DNA from: Microbispora hainanensis
GTDB lineage: Bacteria > Actinomycetota > Actinomycetes > Streptosporangiales > Streptosporangiaceae
Assembly (NCBI RefSeq): GCF_036186745.1
Contig: NZ_CP108086.1
Location: 7,006,001-7,070,000, forward strand
Direction of reading: 5' to 3'
DNA length: 64,000 nucleotides
The translations under genes and the position numbers were made by a program. The notes below the pieces were generated by a model. It saw nothing but the letters and a program-made list of their open reading frames with translations, did no database searches and was not told the DNA's origin. Of this stretch, positions 16,133 through 23,915 are shown in pieces; within the stretch, counting starts at the first letter, position 1; each line of letters opens with the position of its first letter.

Positions 16133-17209
16133 ATGGAACGCAAACGGTTCGCACTCGCCGCGGCCTTAGCCCTGTCCGGATGCCTCGCCGCCGCCTGTGG
16201 CGGCAGCGGCGGCACGGGAGACGGCGGCTCCGGGAACGACGCGGCGGCGAAGCCGGTCATCGGCGTCGACTATCCGCGTTCCGACACGGACTTCTGGAAC
16301 TCCTACATCAGTTACGTGCCGAAGTTCGCCGGCGAGCTGGGCGCGGAGATCAAGACCACCAACTCCCAGAACGACATCGCGAAGCTCACCGCCAACGTGC
16401 AGACCCTGATGAGCCAGGGTGTGAAGGGCGTGGTCATGGCGCCGCAGGACACCGCGGCGGTGGCGCCCACGCTGCAGCAGCTCGAGAACAAGAAGATCCC
16501 CGCCGTGCTGGTGGACACCCGGCCCGACACCGGGAACGCCTTCATGGTCGTGCGCGCCGACAACCGCGCGTACGGGGAGAAGGCCTGCAGGTTCCTGGGC
16601 GAGAAGCTCGGCGGCAACGGCAAGGTGGTCATGCTGGAGGGCGACCTGGCCTCCATCAACGGCCGGGACCGCACCGAGGCGTTCAACGACTGCATGAAGC
16701 AGAACTATCCCGGCATCAAGGTGTTCGGCGAGGCGACGAACTGGGACGGCGCCGTGGCCTCGCAGAAGCTCTCGACGGTGCTGACCGCGAACCCCGACGT
16801 CAAGGGCGTCTACATGCAGTCGAGCTTCGCCCTCGCCGGCACGCTGCAGGTGCTCAAGCAGCGCGACCTGCTGGTGCCGCCGGACGACCCCAAGCACGTC
16901 TTCGTCGTCTCCAACGACGGCATCCCGCAGGAGCTCAAGGACATCGCCGCCGGGAACATCGACGCGACCGTCTCCCAGCCCGCGGACCTGTACGCCAAGT
17001 GGGCGCTGTCGTACGCGCAGGCCGCGATCGAGGGCAAGACCTTCCAGCCGGGGCCGACCGATCACGACAGCACCATCATCCAGGTGCGGCCGGGCCTGCT
17101 GGAGGACCAGCTGTCCGCGCCGCTCGTCACGGCCGACGGCGGCACCTATGGCGGGATCTCCAGCGTGAAGCACGACGACAAGTCGCTGTGGGGCAACAAC
17201 CTGAGCTGA
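16133..17209 (+). CDS. CUT2 sugar-binding lipoprotein (RbsB-like)
   Basis: 358-residue periplasmic-binding-protein-like lipoprotein. A signal with lipobox AAAC precedes a glycine-rich linker (GGSGGTGDGGSGND). The RbsB-type fold follows: VIGVDYPRSDTDFWNSYISY, GVKGVVMAPQDTAAVAPTLQ, VVMLEGDLASINGRDRTEAF, GNIDATVSQPADLYAKWAL. GGAGAG precedes the ATG at 16133. It starts an operon with the ATPase (13-bp gap) and permease. The neighbourhood of GH95 and the fucose pathway makes L-fucose the likely ligand; this is inference. Confidence 0.9.
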   Translation: MERKRFALAAALALSGCLAAACGGSGGTGDGGSGNDAAAKPVIGVDYPRSDTDFWNSYISYVPKFAGELGAEIKTTNSQNDIAKLTANVQTLMSQGVKGVVMAPQDTAAVAPTLQQLENKKIPAVLVDTRPDTGNAFMVVRADNRAYGEKACRFLGEKLGGNGKVVMLEGDLASINGRDRTEAFNDCMKQNYPGIKVFGEATNWDGAVASQKLSTVLTANPDVKGVYMQSSFALAGTLQVLKQRDLLVPPDDPKHVFVVSNDGIPQELKDIAAGNIDATVSQPADLYAKWALSYAQAAIEGKTFQPGPTDHDSTIIQVRPGLLEDQLSAPLVTADGGTYGGISSVKHDDKSLWGNNLS

Positions 17210-17222
17210 GAGGGCGTGACCG

Positions 17223-18788
17223 ATGGAAGCGTTCGCGGGAGGGCCCGCGAGCCCTCCACCCGCCCGCGACGGCGGGCCGGGCCGTACGGACCCGCCCGTC
17301 GCCGCGGCGGAGAACATCACCAAGAGGTACGGCGAGACGACGGCGCTCGACGGCGCCCGCATCACGATCGGGCCCGGGGAGGCGCACGCGCTGGTCGGGC
17401 GCAACGGTGCGGGCAAGTCGACGCTGGTCTCCATCCTGACCGGGCTGCAGGCGCCGGACGAGGGCGAGGTCCGCTTCGCCGGGTCGCCCGCGCCGCGGCT
17501 GTCCGACCGGGACGCCTGGCGGGAACGGGTCGCCTGCGTCTACCAGAAGTCCACGATCATCCCTGAGCTGACCGTGGCGGAGAACCTCTACCTGAACAGG
17601 CACGACCGCAACCGGCTGGGGCTGGTCGGCTGGAAGAGCCTGTGGCGGAAGGCGGCCGACCTGCTGGAGGCATGGTCGGTGGACGTCGACGTCCGCAGGC
17701 CGGCCGGGGAGCTCGGGGTCGAGCAGCGGCAGTTCGTGGAGATCGCCCGGGCGCTGTCGTTCGGCGCGCGGTTCATCATCCTCGACGAGCCCACCGCCCA
17801 GCTCGACGGCGCGGCGATCTCCCGGCTCTTCGACCGGATGCGGGCGATGCGCGAGCAGGGGGTCACCTTCCTGTTCATCAGTCATCACCTGCAGGAGATC
17901 TACGAGATCTGCGACACGGTCACGGTGTTCCGGGACGCCCGGCACATCCTCACCGCGCCGGTGGCCGATCTGCCGCAGGGCGAGCTGGTGGCGGCGATGA
18001 CCGGTGAGGCCGCGGGGCTGCGGGAGCACGCCGTACGCCCGGCGGTTCCGGCGGACGCCCCGGTGGTCCTCGACGTACGGGGCCTGTCCGACGGCGACGT
18101 CTACCAGGACGTCGACCTCCGGGTGCGGGCCGGGGAGATCGTGGGGCTGGCGGGCCTGGGCGGCAGCGGGAAGAACGAGCTCGCCGAGGCCATCGCCGGG
18201 CTGCGCGCTCCCCGGGACGGCACCCTGGAGGTGGCCGGGAACCGCCCGCGCCCCGGCAGTGTGCCGGATTCGCTGGCCGCCGGGGTGGGCCTGGTGCCCC
18301 GCGACCGTCACCATCAGGGCCTCGTTCCCCTGATGTCCATCGCCGACAACACCACGCTGACCGTGCCCGAACGGCTCGGCCAGGCGGGGTTCGTCAGCGG
18401 CCGGCGCAAGGACGCGCTGGCCCGCGAGATGATCACGAATCTCGCGATCAAGACACCCGGCCCGGAGCTCCCCGTCTCCGGGCTGTCCGGCGGCAACCAG
18501 CAGAAGGTCGTGATGGCCCGCGCCCTGGCCAGCGACCCCCGCCTGCTCGTGCTGATCACTCCGACGGCCGGAGTCGACGTCCGGTCGAAGGAGTTCCTGC
18601 TCGGCAAGGTCGAGGAGATCGCCGACAACGGGACCGGCGTCGTGATCGCCTCCGATGAACTTGACGACCTGCGGCTGTGCAACCGGGTGCTCGTGATGTT
18701 CCACGGCCGCGTCGTCGCGGAACTGGCCGCCGGCTGGCACGACCACGAGATGGTGGCCGCCATGGAAGGAGTCGACCTCGATGCCTGA
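17223..18788 (+). CDS. CUT2 sugar ABC transporter ATPase (duplicated NBD)
   Basis: 521 residues with two nucleotide-binding halves, as in RbsA/MglA. The first half has Walker A GRNGAGKST, a Walker B ending ILDEPTAQLDG, and a weakened signature LGVEQRQFVE. The second half has a shortened P-loop-like GLGGSGKNE, the signature LSGGNQQKV, and a Walker B segment LLVLITPTAGVDV in which the usual Asp-Glu is Ile-Thr. The second site should therefore bind but probably not hydrolyse ATP; similar losses occur in other CUT2 ATPases. The permease start overlaps its stop by 8 nt, so they are translationally coupled. Confidence 0.92.
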   Translation: MEAFAGGPASPPPARDGGPGRTDPPVAAAENITKRYGETTALDGARITIGPGEAHALVGRNGAGKSTLVSILTGLQAPDEGEVRFAGSPAPRLSDRDAWRERVACVYQKSTIIPELTVAENLYLNRHDRNRLGLVGWKSLWRKAADLLEAWSVDVDVRRPAGELGVEQRQFVEIARALSFGARFIILDEPTAQLDGAAISRLFDRMRAMREQGVTFLFISHHLQEIYEICDTVTVFRDARHILTAPVADLPQGELVAAMTGEAAGLREHAVRPAVPADAPVVLDVRGLSDGDVYQDVDLRVRAGEIVGLAGLGGSGKNELAEAIAGLRAPRDGTLEVAGNRPRPGSVPDSLAAGVGLVPRDRHHQGLVPLMSIADNTTLTVPERLGQAGFVSGRRKDALAREMITNLAIKTPGPELPVSGLSGGNQQKVVMARALASDPRLLVLITPTAGVDVRSKEFLLGKVEEIADNGTGVVIASDELDDLRLCNRVLVMFHGRVVAELAAGWHDHEMVAAMEGVDLDA

Positions 18789-19827
18789 CAGCACCACCGC
18801 TCCCGCCACGACGGGACACCCTCCGAGCCCGCCGGCTCCCGAGGAGGCGGGGAGACGCCGCCCGGCCATCCGCCTGGCGCGGCTGCGCGACTTCGCGCTC
18901 GTTCCCGCGATCATCGTGATCGCGATCGTCGGGCAGATCGTCAACCCGATCTTCCTGCAGAGCGACAACCTGATCAACATCCTGCAGACCATGTCGGAGA
19001 TCTCGCTCCTCGTCCTGGCGCAGACGCTCGTGCTGGTCGCCGGCAGGATGGACCTGTCGCTCGAGTCGACCTTCGGGCTGGCCCCCGGCGTGGCCGCGTG
19101 GCTCACGGTCGCCGCCGGGACGGGGCCGGGGCTCGGGCTGCTGCCCGGCGCCTGGGGAATCCCCGTCACGCTCGCGGTGGGCGTGCTGATCGGTGCGGTG
19201 AACGCGCTGTTCATCGTCCGCTTCGGGCTCAACGGCTTCATCGTCACCCTGGGCATGCTGATCGTGCTGCGCGGCCTCCTCACGGGCATCTCCGGCGGGC
19301 AGACCTTCTTCAACCTGCCGGAGTCGATGACCTACTTCGGCTCGGCCATGTGGCTCGGCGTGCCCGCGTCCATCTGGATCTGCCTGCTGCTGTTCGCCGT
19401 CGGCATCGTGGTCATGGGATTCACCCGGTTCGGCCGGGCGCTCTACGCGATCGGCGGGAACGTCGACGCCGCCAAGGCGGCCGGAATCCGCACCGACCGG
19501 GTGCTGTGGATCGTGCTGATCTCCGCGAGCCTGCTGGCCGCGATCGGCGGTCTCCTGCTGACGGGCCGGCTCGCCTCCGTGGCCGCGGCCCAGGGCGACG
19601 GCGCGATCTTCACGGTGTTCGCCGCGGCCGTCATCGGCGGAGTCAGCCTGAACGGCGGCAAGGGCACCGTGTTCGGCGCGTTCACCGGCATCCTGCTGCT
19701 CTACATGATCCAGAACGTCCTCACCCTCGCGGGCGTCCCCGCGCAGTGGATCCAGGCGCTCAACGGGGCGATCATCCTCACCGCGCTTGCGATCTCCCGC
19801 CTCACCGGCGGAAAGTCGCAGGAATGA
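18781..19827 (+). CDS. CUT2 sugar ABC transporter permease (RbsC-like)
   Basis: 348-residue membrane protein with a proline-rich cytoplasmic N-terminus (about 40 residues) and some ten hydrophobic segments. Family features are QTLVLVAGRMDLSLEST, the NGFIVTLGMLIVLRG segment, GRALYAIGGNVDAAKAAGI and VIGGVSLNGGKGTVFGA. It completes the probable L-fucose importer. The gene ends at a hairpin at 19830. Confidence 0.92.
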   Translation: MPDSTTAPATTGHPPSPPAPEEAGRRRPAIRLARLRDFALVPAIIVIAIVGQIVNPIFLQSDNLINILQTMSEISLLVLAQTLVLVAGRMDLSLESTFGLAPGVAAWLTVAAGTGPGLGLLPGAWGIPVTLAVGVLIGAVNALFIVRFGLNGFIVTLGMLIVLRGLLTGISGGQTFFNLPESMTYFGSAMWLGVPASIWICLLLFAVGIVVMGFTRFGRALYAIGGNVDAAKAAGIRTDRVLWIVLISASLLAAIGGLLLTGRLASVAAAQGDGAIFTVFAAAVIGGVSLNGGKGTVFGAFTGILLLYMIQNVLTLAGVPAQWIQALNGAIILTALAISRLTGGKSQE

Positions 19828-19829
19828 CG

Positions 19830-19867
19830 AGAGGGGGAGGCCGATCGCGGCGCCGGTCTCCCCCTCT
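19830..19867. terminator. Hairpin after the CUT2 operon
   Basis: 10-bp perfect arms AGAGGGGGAG (19830-19839) and its complement (19858-19867), between the permease and the convergent larE gene, so possibly bidirectional. Confidence 0.75.
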
Positions 19868-19910
19868 CCTCTCCTCGCCGCGTACGGCTCCGGTCAGGCG
19901 GACGTGCGCG

Positions 19911-20780
19911 TCACGAAGGGAGCAGCGGCAGCAGCGCGTTGAGGCGCCCGGACGCGAAACCGGACAGGTCCAGCGAGCAGAAGGTGAACCCGGCGCCGCG
20001 GACCGCGGCGTCGACGCGCTCGCGCAGCTCGCACGCGCGCGGGATGTCGGCGCCCGGAACCTCGACCCGGGCGAGTGTGCCGCCTGCGTGGGCACGCACC
20101 CGGCACACCGGGAAGCCGAGATCGCGCAGCGCGGCCTCGGCGGTCTCGATCCTGTGCAGGATCTCCGGCGTGACCGGGTCGCCGTAGCTCACCCGGGAGG
20201 CCAGGCAGGGCGCGGCGGGCTTGTCCGCGGTGACCAGGCCGAGTCTCCGGCTGACCGCGCGGACGTCGGCCTTGGTGAGCCCGGCGTCCACCAGCGGCGC
20301 GATGGCCCCGCGCTCGGCCGCGGCCCGCTGCCCGGGCCGGTGGTCGCCGAGGTCGTCGAGGTTGGTGCCGAGCGCGATCCGGGCGCCCATGGCGGCGGCG
20401 AGTGGAGTGAGCGCGTCGAACAGCGCCGACTTGCAGTGGTAGCAGCGGTCGGCGCCGTTGGCGGCGTATTCGGGCCTGTCGCCCTCGTCCGTGCACACCT
20501 CCAGATGGGCCAGGCCGTGGGCGCGCGCGAAGTCGCGGGCGGCGGCCCGCTCGGAGGCGGCCAGGCTCGGGGAGACGGCGGTGACGGCCAGTGCGCGCCT
20601 TCCGAGCACCTTCGCGGCGGCGAAGGCGAGCAGCGCGGAGTCGGCGCCGCCGGAATAGGCGACGACGACGGCGTCCTCATCGCGTAGCCGGGCCGTCAGC
20701 CGGTCCATGGCGTCGCCCGCCACGTCCACCCGGCCGGCGGACGACGGCGTGTCTCCCCCGGAACCGGGACGATCAGTCAT
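19911..20780 (-). CDS. larE: LarE: nickel-pincer cofactor sulfur transferase
   Basis: 289-residue PP-loop ATPase expected to adenylylate the pyridinium biscarboxylate mononucleotide and install sulfur in nickel-pincer nucleotide synthesis. The PP-loop VVAYSGGADSALLA (about residues 38-51) and the segment ADRCYHCKSALFD are present. The conserved APCLASRVSYGD holds the Cys equivalent to the sacrificial sulfur donor of Lactiplantibacillus LarE. The CxxC in CYHCK leaves open a cluster-bearing variant. The ATG overlaps the GntR stop by 8 nt, with AGGAGAG upstream, so larE is translationally coupled in a fuconate dehydratase-GntR-LarE unit, opposite larABC. Confidence 0.92.
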   Translation of the reverse strand: MTDRPGSGGDTPSSAGRVDVAGDAMDRLTARLRDEDAVVVAYSGGADSALLAFAAAKVLGRRALAVTAVSPSLAASERAAARDFARAHGLAHLEVCTDEGDRPEYAANGADRCYHCKSALFDALTPLAAAMGARIALGTNLDDLGDHRPGQRAAAERGAIAPLVDAGLTKADVRAVSRRLGLVTADKPAAPCLASRVSYGDPVTPEILHRIETAEAALRDLGFPVCRVRAHAGGTLARVEVPGADIPRACELRERVDAAVRGAGFTFCSLDLSGFASGRLNALLPLLPS

Positions 20781-21486
20781 GGGTGGTCTCTCCTGTGAAG
20801 GGACGCGAGCCGGCGAGGCTCTCCTCGACGCCGAGGACGTGCAGGGCGGCGTGGAGCCTGGCCCGCTCGGAGTCCCGCGCGAGCAGAGCCCGATGGACGG
20901 CCCGGTGCTCCCGGAGGGTGCGGTGAACGGCCTCGGGGTCGCTCATGCCGCGCCAGATCCGGGCTCGTACGGTGCGGCCCGACATGTTCTGGATGACGGC
21001 GGCGAGGACGGCGTTGCCGCAATGGGAGGCGATGAGCGCGTGGAAGTCCTGGTCGAGGGCGACCAGTTTCTCGTGGTCGACAGGATCACAGGCGGCCACC
21101 GTCTCGGCCTCGTCGAGCAGGTCGCCCAGGTGGACGAGGTCGGCGTCCGGGATGCGCGTGGCCGCCAGCGCCGTCGCCTCCGCCTCCAGGATCCTGCGCA
21201 CGTGCAGGAACTCCCCCGCGCCGGCGTCGACGTGGATGTCGGCGACGAAGCTCATCCCGTCGAGCAGCAGATCGGGAGACAGGCTGGTGACGTAGGTGCC
21301 GTCGCCCTGCCGCGTCTGCAGCACCCTCATGGCGACCAGCGCGCGCACGGCCTCGCGCAGCGTGTTGCGGGCGACACCGAGCTGTTCGGCCAGAATCTTC
21401 TCGACGGGGAGCTTCTGCCCCGGGCGCAGCTCCCCATCGATGATCATCTGCTTGATCGTGTCGATCGCCGTCTCGATGACGCCCAC
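20773..21486 (-). CDS. GntR/FadR-family regulator of the fucose genes
   Basis: 237-residue winged-HTH/FCD regulator: AIDTIKQMIIDGELRPGQKL, LAEQLGVARNTLREAVRALV, wing RQGDGTYVTSLSPDLLL, and FCD residues DQDFHALIASHCGN and HRTLREHRAVHRAL. An ATG at 21510 would overlap the dehydratase. GGGGAGG five bases before the GTG at 21486 points to GTG as the true start and gives the same length as the paralogue at 15078. It is placed between fuconate dehydratase and larE, so one regulator is co-made with both the sugar-acid enzyme and a lar cofactor gene. Confidence 0.9.
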   Translation of the reverse strand: MGVIETAIDTIKQMIIDGELRPGQKLPVEKILAEQLGVARNTLREAVRALVAMRVLQTRQGDGTYVTSLSPDLLLDGMSFVADIHVDAGAGEFLHVRRILEAEATALAATRIPDADLVHLGDLLDEAETVAACDPVDHEKLVALDQDFHALIASHCGNAVLAAVIQNMSGRTVRARIWRGMSDPEAVHRTLREHRAVHRALLARDSERARLHAALHVLGVEESLAGSRPFTGETTHD

Positions 21487-21487
21487 G

Positions 21488-22780
21488 TCAGCCTCCCCAT
21501 TGGTGACCATCAGGGTAGCGGTACGCGTCGATCGACTCAGGGTGCATACGAGCGCTGTAACCAGGCTTTTCGGGCAGCAGGTAGCGGCCTCGCCCGATGC
21601 GGACGGGGTCGGTGAAGTGCTCGTGCAGGTGGTCGACGTACTCCAGCACCCGGCCCTCCAGGCTGCCGCTCACGCACACGTAGTCGACCACGGCCATGTG
21701 CTGGACCAGCTCGCACAGCCCGACCCCGCCCGCGTGGGGGCAGACCGGCACGCCGAACTTGGCGGCCATGAGCAGCACCGGCACGATCTCGTTGACCGAC
21801 GCGAGCCGGCAGGAGTCGATCTGGCAGAAGTCGATCGCCCCGGCCTGCAGGAGCTGCTTGAACATCACCCTGTTGTGGCAGTGCTCGCCGGTGGCGACGC
21901 CGACGGGGGCGATCGCCTTCCGGATGGCCGCGTGGCCGAGGACGTCGTCGGGGCTGGTCGGCTCCTCGATCCACAGCGGCTCGTACGCCGCGAGCCGGTT
22001 GACCCACTCGATCGCCTGGGGCACGTCCCACACCTGGTTGGCGTCGATCATGAGCGTGCGGTCGCCGAGCTCCTCGCGGGCGATCGACAACCGGCGGACG
22101 TCGTCCTCCACGTTGGCTCCGACCTTGAGCTTGACGTGGGTCCAGCCGTCGGCGACGGCCTCGCGGCACAGCCGGCGCAGCTTGTCGTCGTCGTAGCCGA
22201 GCCACCCCGGGGTGGTGGTGTACGCCGGATAGCCGTGCTCGGCCAGCTCGGCGATCCGCTCCTCACGCGTGGGCGCGAGCCGGGCCAGCATCTCGACGGC
22301 CTCGGCCGGGGTCAGCGCGTCGGACAGATAACGGAAGTCGCAGGCCGCGACCAGCTCCTCGGGGGTCATGTCGGCCACGAAGCGCCACAGCGGCTTGCCG
22401 GCCCGGCGGGCCGCAAGGTCCCAGGCCGCGTTGAGCACGCCGGCGGCCGAGATGTGGACCACACCCTTCTCCGGCCCGAGCCAGCGCATCTGGCTGTCGG
22501 CCATGATCTCCCGATAGAGGCCGCCGAGGTCGCCGGCCAGCTCGTCCACATCACGCCCGGCCAGCCGCGCCCCGATCTGCCGGGCGGCGGCCACACACAG
22601 GTCGTTGCCCCGCCCGATCGTGAACGTGAGACCGTGCCCGGCCAGGTCGCCGTCGTCGGTTTCCAGCACCACGTACGCCGCGGAGTAGTCGCCGTCCGGA
22701 TTCATGGCATCCGAGCCATCGAGCGTCGCGGAGGTCGGAAACCTGATGTCGATCACGTTCACCGAGGTGATCGTCGGCAT
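21488..22780 (-). CDS. L-fuconate dehydratase (enolase superfamily)
   Basis: 430-residue enzyme that should convert L-fuconate to 2-keto-3-deoxy-L-fuconate. The residues assigned in the characterised Xanthomonas enzyme can be placed with nearly constant offset: the KxK pair Lys217/Lys219 (HVKLKVG), metal ligands Asp246 (MIDANQ), Glu272 (IEEPTS) and Glu299 (GEHCHN), and His349 (CPHAGGVG). FRYLSDALTPAEA and TTTPGWLGYDDDKL are also typical of this subgroup. GGAG precedes the ATG at 22780. It is the first gene of the minus-strand unit and shares a divergent promoter region with the plus-strand fucose/lar operon. Confidence 0.94.
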   Translation of the reverse strand: MPTITSVNVIDIRFPTSATLDGSDAMNPDGDYSAAYVVLETDDGDLAGHGLTFTIGRGNDLCVAAARQIGARLAGRDVDELAGDLGGLYREIMADSQMRWLGPEKGVVHISAAGVLNAAWDLAARRAGKPLWRFVADMTPEELVAACDFRYLSDALTPAEAVEMLARLAPTREERIAELAEHGYPAYTTTPGWLGYDDDKLRRLCREAVADGWTHVKLKVGANVEDDVRRLSIAREELGDRTLMIDANQVWDVPQAIEWVNRLAAYEPLWIEEPTSPDDVLGHAAIRKAIAPVGVATGEHCHNRVMFKQLLQAGAIDFCQIDSCRLASVNEIVPVLLMAAKFGVPVCPHAGGVGLCELVQHMAVVDYVCVSGSLEGRVLEYVDHLHEHFTDPVRIGRGRYLLPEKPGYSARMHPESIDAYRYPDGHQWGG

Positions 22781-22792
22781 GGGCGAACTCCA

Positions 22793-22845
22793 ATTGATCC
22801 GATGAATATGAATGGAACAGTAGGATCACACCGACCATAGGTCAA
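22793..22845 (-). promoter_or_regulatory. Promoter and palindrome before fuconate dehydratase
   Basis: Minus-strand TTGACC (22845-22840), a 17-bp spacer and TACTGT (22822-22817), followed near +1 by ATTGATCCGATGAAT (22793-22807), a perfect palindrome apart from the unpaired fourth, eighth and twelfth positions (ATTnATCnGATnAAT). This suits a repressor such as the GntR protein at 20773. Confidence 0.6.
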
Positions 22846-22885
22846 GGCAAGCCCCCTGATATCCGGCCGAAGGCTTTACTTAAAC

Positions 22886-22898
22886 CCGATGAATCTGA
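22886..22898 (+). promoter_or_regulatory. Second copy of the CCGATGAAT element
   Basis: CCGATGAATCTGA repeats 12 of 13 bases of CCGATGAATATGA at 22799-22811. One copy lies toward each of the divergent transcripts, as expected for shared operator half-sites. No clear -35/-10 pair was found for the plus-strand operon. Confidence 0.45.
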
Positions 22899-22947
22899 CA
22901 GGCTCTCCACGCGTACGCCCCTGAGAACCAGCGGAGAGGTCAAGATC

Positions 22948-23796
22948 GTGAAGCTGTTGCGGGTGGGTCCGGTGGGTGAGGAGCGGCCGTGTGTGCTCGC
23001 GCCGGACGGGCGGGTGCTGGATGTGTCGTCGGTGACGGGTGATATCGACGGTGTGTTCCTTGCGGGGGGCGGTATCGAGCGGGTGCGGGTGGCGCTGGCG
23101 GAGGGCCGGTTGCCGGAGGCGGGGCCGTTCGAGCGGGTGGGGGCGCCGGTGGCCCGGCCGGGCAAGGTGGTGTGTATCGGGTTGAACTATTCCGATCATG
23201 CGGAGGAGACGGGGGCGCCGATCCCGGGTGAGCCGGTGGTGTTCATGAAGGCGTCCAACACGGTGGTCGGCCCGGATGACGAGGTGCTGGTGCCGCGCCG
23301 GAGTGTGAAGACCGATTACGAGGTCGAGCTGGCGGTGGTTGTGGGTCGCACCGCTCGTTATCTGGATTCTCCGAAGGACGCGGCGGGGGTGATCGCGGGG
23401 TATGCGATCGCCAATGATGTGTCGGAGCGGGAGTTCCAGAACGAGCGTGGGGGTCAGTGGGACAAGGGCAAGTCGTGTGAGACGTTCAATCCGCTGGGGC
23501 CGTGGCTGGTGACGGCGGATGAGGTGGGTGATCCGCAGGCGCTGGGGTTGCGGTTGTGGGTCAACGGCCGGTTGCGGCAGAACGGCAACACCAAGAACCA
23601 GATCTTCGGGGTGTATCACGTGATCTGGTATTTGAGCCAGTTCATGGTGCTGGAGGCGGGTGATGTGGTGAACACCGGGACTCCGGCGGGGGTGGCGCTG
23701 GGGCGTGGCCCGCAGGCCTATCTGCGCAAGGGTGATGTGGTGGAGCTGGAGATCGACGGTCTGGGCCGTCAGCGCCAGCGGGTGGGCCAGGCATGA
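22948..23796 (+). CDS. FAH-family hydrolase, 2,4-diketo-3-deoxy-L-fuconate hydrolase
   Basis: 282-residue fumarylacetoacetase-fold enzyme. By analogy with the Xanthomonas pathway it splits 2,4-diketo-3-deoxy-L-fuconate into pyruvate and L-lactate. Signatures seen: KVVCIGLNYSDHAEE, PVVFMKASN, metal-binding DYEVELAVVVG and AIANDVSEREFQNERGGQWDKGKS, and VNTGTPAGVALG. The GTG at 22948 follows GGAGAGG at 22932-22938. It is the first gene of an eight-enzyme/cofactor operon. Codon use is unusual for the window, with more G- and T-ending codons (GTG, GGT, GAT). Confidence 0.88.
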   Translation: MKLLRVGPVGEERPCVLAPDGRVLDVSSVTGDIDGVFLAGGGIERVRVALAEGRLPEAGPFERVGAPVARPGKVVCIGLNYSDHAEETGAPIPGEPVVFMKASNTVVGPDDEVLVPRRSVKTDYEVELAVVVGRTARYLDSPKDAAGVIAGYAIANDVSEREFQNERGGQWDKGKSCETFNPLGPWLVTADEVGDPQALGLRLWVNGRLRQNGNTKNQIFGVYHVIWYLSQFMVLEAGDVVNTGTPAGVALGRGPQAYLRKGDVVELEIDGLGRQRQRVGQA

Positions 23797-23915
23797 ACGA
23801 GCGAACCGGTGGGCGAACCGGTGGGCGGAGCGGCGGGCGGAGCGGCGGGCGGAGCGGCGGGCGCGGCGTGTTCGGTTCATGCGGCCCCCGGCTGCGAGGC
23901 GTGGGGGTGGCATGA
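23793..23915 (+). CDS. Repeat-encoded 40-residue ORF bridging two genes
   Basis: The ATG overlaps the FAH stop (ATGA) and the TGA overlaps the SDR start (ATGA). The product begins MNERTGGRTGGR and continues with three SGGR units encoded by a 12-bp tandem repeat, then GVFGSCGPRLRGVGVA. No known protein resembles it. The two start-stop overlaps suggest it may carry ribosomes across a 115-bp insertion between FAH and SDR. It could equally be an accident of an expanded repeat. Confidence 0.35.
   Translation: MNERTGGRTGGRSGGRSGGRSGGRGVFGSCGPRLRGVGVA
23801..23860. repeat. 12-bp tandem repeat, five units
   Basis: GCGAACCGGTGG twice (23801-23824) then GCGGAGCGGCGG three times (23825-23860), exactly tandem. 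Confidence 0.9.

Noticed and set aside
21486..21510. ATG at 21510 as start of the GntR regulator
   Set aside because: It has no ribosome-binding site, while GGGGAGG is placed correctly for GTG at 21486 and gives the same length as the paralogue.
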